This document shows, in pieces, positions 58,665 to 64,000 of a stretch of DNA of 64,000 bases. The notes below the pieces were generated by a model. It searched no databases. It was not told the origin of the DNA and was given only the letters and a program-made list of their open reading frames with translations. Each line of letters opens with the position of its first letter. Within the stretch, counting starts at the first letter, position 1. The position numbers and the translations under genes are program-made. The DNA comes from Albidovulum inexpectatum (GTDB lineage: Bacteria; Pseudomonadota; Alphaproteobacteria; Rhodobacterales; Rhodobacteraceae), in NCBI RefSeq assembly GCF_002927635.1, contig NZ_PRDS01000001.1, positions 558,001 to 622,000 of the forward strand, given 5' to 3'.

Positions 58665-59963
58665 TTACAGGACATAGCGGCTGAGATCGGCCGAACGCGA
58701 CAGATCGCCGATGTTGCGTTCCACGAATTCGGCATCCACCGTCACGGAATCGCCCGACCGGTCCGGCGCGGAGTAGGAAAGTTCCTCGAAGACCCGTTCC
58801 ATGATCGTGTAAAGCCGCCGCGCGCCGATATTCTCGATGCTGCGGTTGACCTCGGCGGCGATCCGGGCGATCGCGGCGATGCCGTCCGGGGCAAAGGTGA
58901 CATTCACCTGCTCGGTCGCCATCAGCGCGGCATATTGCCGTGTCAGCGCATTGTCCGTTTCGGTCAGGATGCGCACGAAATCCTCTTCGGTCAGGGCGCG
59001 CAGTTCCACCCGGATCGGCAGACGGCCCTGCAGCTCGGGCAGAAGGTCCGAGGGCTTGGCGATGTGGAAGGCGCCCGAGGCGATGAACAGGATATGGTCG
59101 GTCCTGACCGGCCCGTATTTCGTCGAGACGGTCGTGCCCTCGATCAGCGGCAGCAGGTCGCGCTGCACACCCTCGCGGCTGACATCGGCGCCGCGCGTCT
59201 CTGCCCGGGCACAGACCTTGTCGATCTCGTCGATGAAGACGATCCCGTTTTCCTGCACGGCCTCCAGCGCGGCCTGCCGGACCTGTTCGTCGTCCAGCAG
59301 CTTGTCGGCCTCTTCCTCGATCAAGAGATCGTGGCTCTGGGCCACGGTCATCTTCTTGCGTACGCGGCGGCCGCCGAAGGCGCGGCCCAGGATGTCGCCC
59401 AGGTTCAGGACGCCCATTCCCGGCTGGCCGGGCAGTTCCAGCGGCATGGCGGGCGCGCTGTCGGCGACCTCGATCTCGATCACCGTGTCGTCCAGTTCGC
59501 CATTGCGCAGCCGCGATCTGAACATCTCGCGCGTCTGTTCGCGGGCGTCGGTTCCGGCCAGCGCCTCGATCACGCGATCCTCGGCGGCGCGATGGGCGCG
59601 GGCCTTGACCTGTTCGCGCATCCGCGCGCGCGTCTCGATCATCGCGGTTTCCATCAGGTCGCGGATGATCTGTTCGACATCGCGGCCGACATAGCCGACC
59701 TCGGTGAACTTGGTCGCCTCGACCTTGATGAAGGGCGCGCGGGCCAGCTTTGCCAGCCGCCGCGAGATCTCGGTCTTGCCGACGCCGGTCGGCCCGATCA
59801 TCAGGATGTTCTTGGGATAGACCTCTTCGCGCAGTTCCGGCGGCAATTGCTTGCGCCGCCAGCGGTTGCGCAGCGCGACCGCCACGGCGCGCTTGGCATC
59901 CTTCTGGCCGATGATGAAACGGTCCAGCTCGCTGACGATTTCACGGGGGGTAAGGTCGGTCAT
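58665..59963 (-). CDS. hslU: HslUV protease ATPase subunit HslU
   Basis: 432 residues. AAA+ unfoldase feeding HslV. P-loop GPTGVGKT at residues 57-64, the pore loop segment [10 protein letters not shown] near 90, Walker B FIDEIDKV, the large I domain (about 110-240) and the C-terminal DLSRYVL tail that docks into HslV. I start at MTDLTPREI. The ATG overlaps the DUF2157 stop by four bases. Confidence 0.95.
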   Translation of the reverse strand: MTDLTPREIVSELDRFIIGQKDAKRAVAVALRNRWRRKQLPPELREEVYPKNILMIGPTGVGKTEISRRLAKLARAPFIKVEATKFTEVGYVGRDVEQIIRDLMETAMIETRARMREQVKARAHRAAEDRVIEALAGTDAREQTREMFRSRLRNGELDDTVIEIEVADSAPAMPLELPGQPGMGVLNLGDILGRAFGGRRVRKKMTVAQSHDLLIEEEADKLLDDEQVRQAALEAVQENGIVFIDEIDKVCARAETRGADVSREGVQRDLLPLIEGTTVSTKYGPVRTDHILFIASGAFHIAKPSDLLPELQGRLPIRVELRALTEEDFVRILTETDNALTRQYAALMATEQVNVTFAPDGIAAIARIAAEVNRSIENIGARRLYTIMERVFEELSYSAPDRSGDSVTVDAEFVERNIGDLSRSADLSRYVL

Positions 59964-61042
59964 GGGGTCTCCGCAAAGGGGGGCAGGCGGTCCTTGCCCG
60001 GAAAGTCGGGCAGCGCGCGCATCAGCGCGGCGCGCAGCTGCACCCACCACGTTCCAAGGACGGTAAAGAACAGGCCAAGCATGATCAGGACGACGGCGAA
60101 TTCGGAGGCACTGCCCGTGCCATCGCCGGCCACCGTCCACCAAATCAATGCGCCGATATACACGATTCCCGCGGTCAGGATCGATCGGCGATCGACGATC
60201 AGCGCCACCATCGCGAAGAAGGCCAAGGCCAGCGCGGTGGCCAGCAGGCTGCCCGCGCCGCCGTCATAAAGCCCGCCCGCGATCGCATTGACCAGCGTGG
60301 TGCCGGCCAGAAGGTGCAGCCAGAAGGCGGTCGCCGAATGCCTGCCCTGGCGATAGGGGTCCTTCATGTCGAACCACATCGCGGCGGCAAAGGCGATGAC
60401 ACCGAAGATCACGGCCGCCAGCGTCATGTCGGCGCGCGGCAGCAATGCCCGGGCCCAGTCCGTGATCGAGGACGGATCGTTCACCGGTCCCGTCCCGATG
60501 GTCAGCGCACTGATCGCGCCAAAGCCCGCAAGGCCAAGAATGAACATCGCGAATGGCAGGCGGAATTGCGCGAACCACAGCCCCACGGCCCCGGCGGTCA
60601 GCGCCGAAGACAGGAAGGCCACCGCGCGCCAGCTCAGCCCCAGATCGGCCAGCACCATGAGAGACGAGACATGCACACCCGCGGCATAAGCCGTGACCAG
60701 CACCATCGAGGGCAGGTTCATGCGGCGCCGAAGCGTGAAATACCGTGCCATCCACCACGAGGCGGCGGCCAGAATCGCCGGGATCACGATCAGCATGATC
60801 CCGCCGCCGATCGCGATCAGCAATATCGCAATACCCGCCAGCAGGATCGTCAGGCCCAGCGCCACGAAGATCTCGGCAAAGCCGCGGAAGAATTCAAAGG
60901 GTTCGTCCTCGGCGGGCATGGCGGCGCGCTGGCCGTGACGGCGCGCCGCCAGTGCGGTCAGATGCGCGGCCTGCGCCTCGGTCAGGATGCCGGCGGCCAC
61001 GGCGGCGCGCAGGTCTTCGGGGGCGATGTTCGGCTCAGCCAT
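59960..61042 (-). CDS. DUF2157 membrane protein between hslV and hslU
   Basis: 360 residues. An N-terminal soluble DUF2157 domain (about 1-55, beginning with [20 protein letters not shown]) and eight or more membrane helices. The function is unknown. It lies inside the hslV-hslU operon, overlapping hslV by eight bases and hslU by four, so it is co-translated with the protease subunits. Confidence 0.84.
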   Translation of the reverse strand: MAEPNIAPEDLRAAVAAGILTEAQAAHLTALAARRHGQRAAMPAEDEPFEFFRGFAEIFVALGLTILLAGIAILLIAIGGGIMLIVIPAILAAASWWMARYFTLRRRMNLPSMVLVTAYAAGVHVSSLMVLADLGLSWRAVAFLSSALTAGAVGLWFAQFRLPFAMFILGLAGFGAISALTIGTGPVNDPSSITDWARALLPRADMTLAAVIFGVIAFAAAMWFDMKDPYRQGRHSATAFWLHLLAGTTLVNAIAGGLYDGGAGSLLATALALAFFAMVALIVDRRSILTAGIVYIGALIWWTVAGDGTGSASEFAVVLIMLGLFFTVLGTWWVQLRAALMRALPDFPGKDRLPPFAETP

Positions 61043-61592
61043 GGATGGTTTCCACCGTCAGGTTGCCGTTCGTGTAGACACAGATATCGGCCGCGATCGC
61101 CATTGCCTTGCGGGCGATCTCTTCGGCGTCCATGTCGGTTTCCATCAATCCGCGCGCCGCGGCCAGGGCGAAATTCCCGCCCGATCCGATCGCGGCCACG
61201 TCATGTTCGGGCTCCAGCACGTCGCCCGCCCCGGTCACGACCAGGAGCTCGCGCCCATCGGTCACGATCAGCATCGCCTCGAGCTTTTGAAGATACTTGT
61301 CGGTGCGCCAGTCCTTGGCCAGTTCCACGCAGGCCCGCGTCAACTGGCCGGGCGCGGCTTCCAGCTTCTTTTCCAGCCGCTCCAGCAGTGTGAAGGCATC
61401 GGCCGTCGATCCGGCAAATCCCACGACGACCTCGCGCCCGCCGGGGGTCAGGCGCCGCACCTTGCGCGCCGTGCCCTTGATGACGGTCTGGCCCAGGCTG
61501 ACCTGCCCGTCGCCCGCGACGACGACCTTGCCGCCGCGCCTGACTGCCAGGATCGTCGTTCCGTGCCAGCCGGGAAAGCTGTCTTGCGCCAT
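61035..61592 (-). CDS. hslV: HslUV protease peptidase subunit HslV
   Basis: 185 residues. Proteasome-beta-like threonine peptidase. The catalytic residue should be Thr12 in GTTILAVRR, after an 11-residue propeptide [11 protein letters not shown], a form common in alphaproteobacteria rather than the MTT start of E. coli. [14 protein letters not shown] is the second family block. I chose the ATG at MAQDS; the long upstream reading lies across the divergent mtnA. Confidence 0.95.
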   Translation of the reverse strand: MAQDSFPGWHGTTILAVRRGGKVVVAGDGQVSLGQTVIKGTARKVRRLTPGGREVVVGFAGSTADAFTLLERLEKKLEAAPGQLTRACVELAKDWRTDKYLQKLEAMLIVTDGRELLVVTGAGDVLEPEHDVAAIGSGGNFALAAARGLMETDMDAEEIARKAMAIAADICVYTNGNLTVETIHG

Positions 61593-61736
61593 GCTCGTCC
61601 TCCGCGCCGATGTTCCGTCCCAGATATGGGGCCAAGCCTGCCGTTGCAAGAAGCGGGCCGCAAGACGGGGTGTCGGTTTCTCTTGTCCCGTGCCGCTGGG
61701 ACGGTATCGTTTCGGGGGCAGAGCCGGGGGAACGCG

Positions 61737-62816
61737 ATGAAGGTCAATGGCCGCCATTACCGCACGATCTGGACCGAGGACGACGCCGTCGTGATCCTGG
61801 ACCAGACCCTGTTTCCCCATCGGTTCGAGACACGCCGGCTGACCACGGCCGAGGATGCCGCCGAGGCGATCCGCGTCATGCGCGTGCGCGGCGCGCCGCT
61901 GATCGGCGCGACGGCGGCCTATGGGCTGGCCCTTGCGCTGCGGGCCGATCCGTCGGACATGGGTCTTTTGGCCGCGCGCGAGATGCTGGCCGCGACGCGG
62001 CCGACGGCGATCAACCTTGTCTGGGCGCTCGACCGCGTGATCGCGCGCATCTCTCCGCTGCCCCTGGCCCGGCGCGCCAGCGCCGCGTGGGACGAGGCCG
62101 GGCGCATCTGCGACGAGGATGTCGCGATCAATGCCACGATCGGCGATCACGGTCTGGGCCTGATCCGGGCGGTCGCGGCCCGCAAGCGCGGTGCCCCGGT
62201 CAACATCCTGACCCATTGCAACGCGGGATGGCTGGCAACGGTCGACTGGGGCACGGCGACCGCGCCGATCTACAAGGCGCATGATGCCGGAATCCCGGTC
62301 CATGTCTGGGTCGACGAGACGCGACCGCGCAATCAGGGCGCCTTTCTGACCGCGTGGGAACTGGGCCAGCATGGCGTGCCGCATACGGTGATCGTGGACA
62401 ATGCCGGCGGGCATCTGATGCAGCGCGGGCAGGTGGACATGGTCATCGTCGGGACCGACCGGACCACCGCGCAGGGGGATGTGTGCAACAAGATCGGAAC
62501 CTATCTGAAGGCGCTGGCCGCAGCCGACAATGGCGTGCCCTTTTATGTAGCCCTGCCCACGCCGACGATCGACCATTCGGTGCGCGACGGGCTGGCAGAG
62601 ATACCGATCGAGGAACGCTCGCCGGACGAGGTGCGGCGCATCGCCGGCCGCGCGGGCGATGACGTGATCGAGATCGAGCTGACCCCGCCCGGCACGCCCG
62701 CCGCCAACCCGGCCTTCGATGTGACGCCCGCGCGTCTCGTCTCGGCGCTGATCACCGAACGGGGGATCATGGCGCCTACGGCCGAGGCCATCGCGGCCCT
62801 GCGTATGGCCCCCTGA
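61737..62816 (+). CDS. mtnA: Methylthioribose-1-phosphate isomerase
   Basis: 359 residues. Converts 5-methylthioribose-1-phosphate to the ribulose form in methionine salvage. The eIF2B-like fold shows [13 protein letters not shown] (about residues 50-62), [10 protein letters not shown] with the catalytic Cys, and the Asp in [25 protein letters not shown] precedes the ATG. No other salvage gene is nearby; such genes are often dispersed. Confidence 0.93.
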   Translation: MKVNGRHYRTIWTEDDAVVILDQTLFPHRFETRRLTTAEDAAEAIRVMRVRGAPLIGATAAYGLALALRADPSDMGLLAAREMLAATRPTAINLVWALDRVIARISPLPLARRASAAWDEAGRICDEDVAINATIGDHGLGLIRAVAARKRGAPVNILTHCNAGWLATVDWGTATAPIYKAHDAGIPVHVWVDETRPRNQGAFLTAWELGQHGVPHTVIVDNAGGHLMQRGQVDMVIVGTDRTTAQGDVCNKIGTYLKALAAADNGVPFYVALPTPTIDHSVRDGLAEIPIEERSPDEVRRIAGRAGDDVIEIELTPPGTPAANPAFDVTPARLVSALITERGIMAPTAEAIAALRMAP

Positions 62817-62823
62817 GAAGAAA

Positions 62824-62842
62824 GGCGCCCGCAACGGGCGCC
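62824..62842 (-). terminator. Hairpin terminator between mtnA and trxA
   Basis: GGCGCCCG-CAA-CGGGCGCC, a perfect eight-pair stem. On the minus strand it is followed by TTTCTTCTC, fitting termination of the trxA transcript; on the plus strand only CCTT follows, so mtnA termination would be weak. It begins seven bases after the mtnA stop. Confidence 0.75.
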
Positions 62843-62954
62843 CCTTGGAAGACTTGCCGAAAACTCCGGCATTGGAACGTGTCACGCGGGAATGGTTCCC
62901 AATTCGTGCAAACAGCCGTGCGGGTCGCGTGAACGCAGAAGAATGCGACGCGCT

Positions 62955-63275
62955 TCAAAGCGCCGAGTCGATCCAGCTTTTCAGCGCGGCCTTGGGCGCG
63001 GCGCCGACCTTGTTGGACACGACCTCGCCGTTCTTGAACAGGAACAGCGCCGGAATGCCGCGCACGCCCATCTGGGCCGGGGAGTTCGGGTTTTCGTCCA
63101 CGTTGACCTTCACGATCTTGACGCGGCCGGCATATTCCTCGGACAGCTCTTCCAGGGCCGGGCCGATCTGCTTGCAGGGGCCGCACCATTCGGCCCAGAA
63201 ATCCACCACGACGGGGATGTCGGACTTGCGGACTTCGGCGTCGAAAGTGGCGTCGGTGACGGGAACGGTAGCCAT
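62955..63275 (-). CDS. trxA: Thioredoxin
   Basis: 106 residues, cytoplasmic. Active site WCGPC with Cys31 and Cys34, and the cis-Pro in RGIPALFLF. General disulfide reductant. It lies 57 bases after addA on the same strand; addA-trxA adjacency is usual in this order (recalled). Confidence 0.95.
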   Translation of the reverse strand: MATVPVTDATFDAEVRKSDIPVVVDFWAEWCGPCKQIGPALEELSEEYAGRVKIVKVNVDENPNSPAQMGVRGIPALFLFKNGEVVSNKVGAAPKAALKSWIDSAL

Positions 63276-63332
63276 GTCAGCTCTCCTTGGGTCTTGGGTT
63301 GCGGGCGAAGGTAGGCGCGCGCCCGTGCGGCG

Positions 63333-64000
63333 TCAAGGGATGGGGGTGCCGGCCAGAGCCTGCCTCACGATATCGGGGTCAAGCGGCATCAGCTGCCCGG
63401 TTCGGGTCCACAGGATCGCGGTTTCGACCTGCCGGCCGGGCCAGATCCGTTCCAGCATTGCGGCATAGGCGCCCATCTGGCGCAGGATTCCCTGGGGGAC
63501 CGTATCGGGCCGGTCGGGCACGACGGCGTTGGACTTGAAGTCCACGGCCAGGACCCGCTCGGGCATGACCAGCAGCCGGTCGATCGTTCCATGGAACAGG
63601 CGATTGCCGAATTGCGGAAGCCGCGCGCACAGTTCGACCTCGGCCAGTGCGTCGGACGACAACAGCGGCGCCATCTCGGGCAGGTCCAGGACGCGGCGCG
63701 CTTCGGCGAGGATCTCGGCCGTCTCTTCTTCGGTCAGATCCGGGCCAATCAGGGCCGCGGCGACATCGGGCCAGTCCGCCTCGGGCCAGTCGGGCAGATG
63801 CTCGAGCAGGCGATGCAGAGCGGTGCCGCGCCGCTTCGCCGTCTCCTCGTCCCGTCCGTCCTCGCCCGACAGCGCCTTGGCGCCTTCCAGCGCTGACGGT
63901 GATACCGGCTCCTCTGGCTGAACGGGCGCGGGGGCGGGAGTGCCGGCCCAGTCCGGCAGGGGCGCGCGGGTCGGGCCGTCGGCGGCTGATGCCGCGGGCA
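63333..64000 (-). CDS. addA: Double-strand break repair helicase-nuclease AddA (3' end only)
   Basis: The last 221 codons; the 5' part, including the helicase, is off the right edge. The visible part is the RecB-type PD-(D/E)xK nuclease: GTALHRLLEHL with its conserved His, AEVELCARLP, and VLAVDFKSN with the metal-binding Asp and catalytic Lys. AddAB processes DNA double-strand ends for recombination. The position ahead of trxA supports addA over other RecB-like nucleases. Confidence 0.85.
   Translation of the reverse strand, partial: PAASAADGPTRAPLPDWAGTPAPAPVQPEEPVSPSALEGAKALSGEDGRDEETAKRRGTALHRLLEHLPDWPEADWPDVAAALIGPDLTEEETAEILAEARRVLDLPEMAPLLSSDALAEVELCARLPQFGNRLFHGTIDRLLVMPERVLAVDFKSNAVVPDRPDTVPQGILRQMGAYAAMLERIWPGRQVETAILWTRTGQLMPLDPDIVRQALAGTPIP

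Noticed and set aside
56919-60269. 1116-residue plus-strand open frame across smr, the lipoprotein and hslU
   Set aside because: Shadow frame over three convergent real genes, no recognisable domain.

Overview
The window is high-GC, gene-dense bacterial chromosome from an alphaproteobacterium, most likely a Paracoccus-like member of the Rhodobacterales. The evidence is the type and order of the proteins: hemJ/rho/mnmE/mnmG/rsmG/parA/parB beside the origin, secB-fxsA-Tim44-smr-hslUV, addA-trxA, an HslV with a short propeptide, and SecB. Most genes overlap by 1-11 bases inside operons. I see no rRNA, tRNA, insertion sequence, prophage or CRISPR array.

The centrepiece is the replication origin region. 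About 420 bases without a gene (28832-29254, between hemJ and maf) hold two perfect and several near-perfect DnaA boxes around a 43-base A/T tract, and I read this as oriC. Left of it, rho-mnmE-mnmG-rsmG-parA-parB run away from the origin. Two perfect 16-base parS palindromes lie in rsmG and at the mnmG start, and a third copy, altered only at its outermost pair, lies behind mutS. The window therefore carries oriC, ParA, ParB and three candidate centromere sites. Right of oriC, maf-aroE-coaE-dnaQ run away from the origin.

Layout: 1-6176, an RNA methyltransferase (partial), ABC exporter, LysE exporter, CCA-adding enzyme, two Nudix hydrolases and Hsp33. 6152-13663, a receiver/PP2C phosphatase and an Hpt protein transcribed divergently, then ilvA, argG, msrA and maeB. 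13776-21463, mutS, the grpE/hrcA heat-shock pair and the rph-rdgB-Rid-hemW-ybaN operon. 21460-31998, the par/ori region and maf-aroE-coaE-dnaQ. 31993-38852, an orphan sugar transferase and a xylose operon (SBP, permease, ATPase, xylB, xylA), with the ROK regulator at 39070. 40347-43232, a CRTAC1-like protein and a di-heme peroxidase. 43288-49480, YihY and the TamA/TamB outer-membrane assembly pair. 49753-54357, a tripartite tricarboxylate transporter with AtuA-like and DUF4387 partners. 54361-64000, idi-secB, FxsA, Tim44-like, Smr, a lipoprotein hydrolase, hslU-DUF2157-hslV, mtnA, trxA and the 3' end of addA.

The roughly 23 kb between dnaQ and secB looks like an accessory block inserted into otherwise conserved origin-proximal housekeeping genes. 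It holds metabolic and transport modules, many pointing toward the origin. The least understood parts are the Tct-AtuA-DUF4387 cassette with its palindrome-rich upstream region, the CRTAC1/di-heme pair, and the phosphatase/Hpt pair. I found no clear novel defence system or mobile element.
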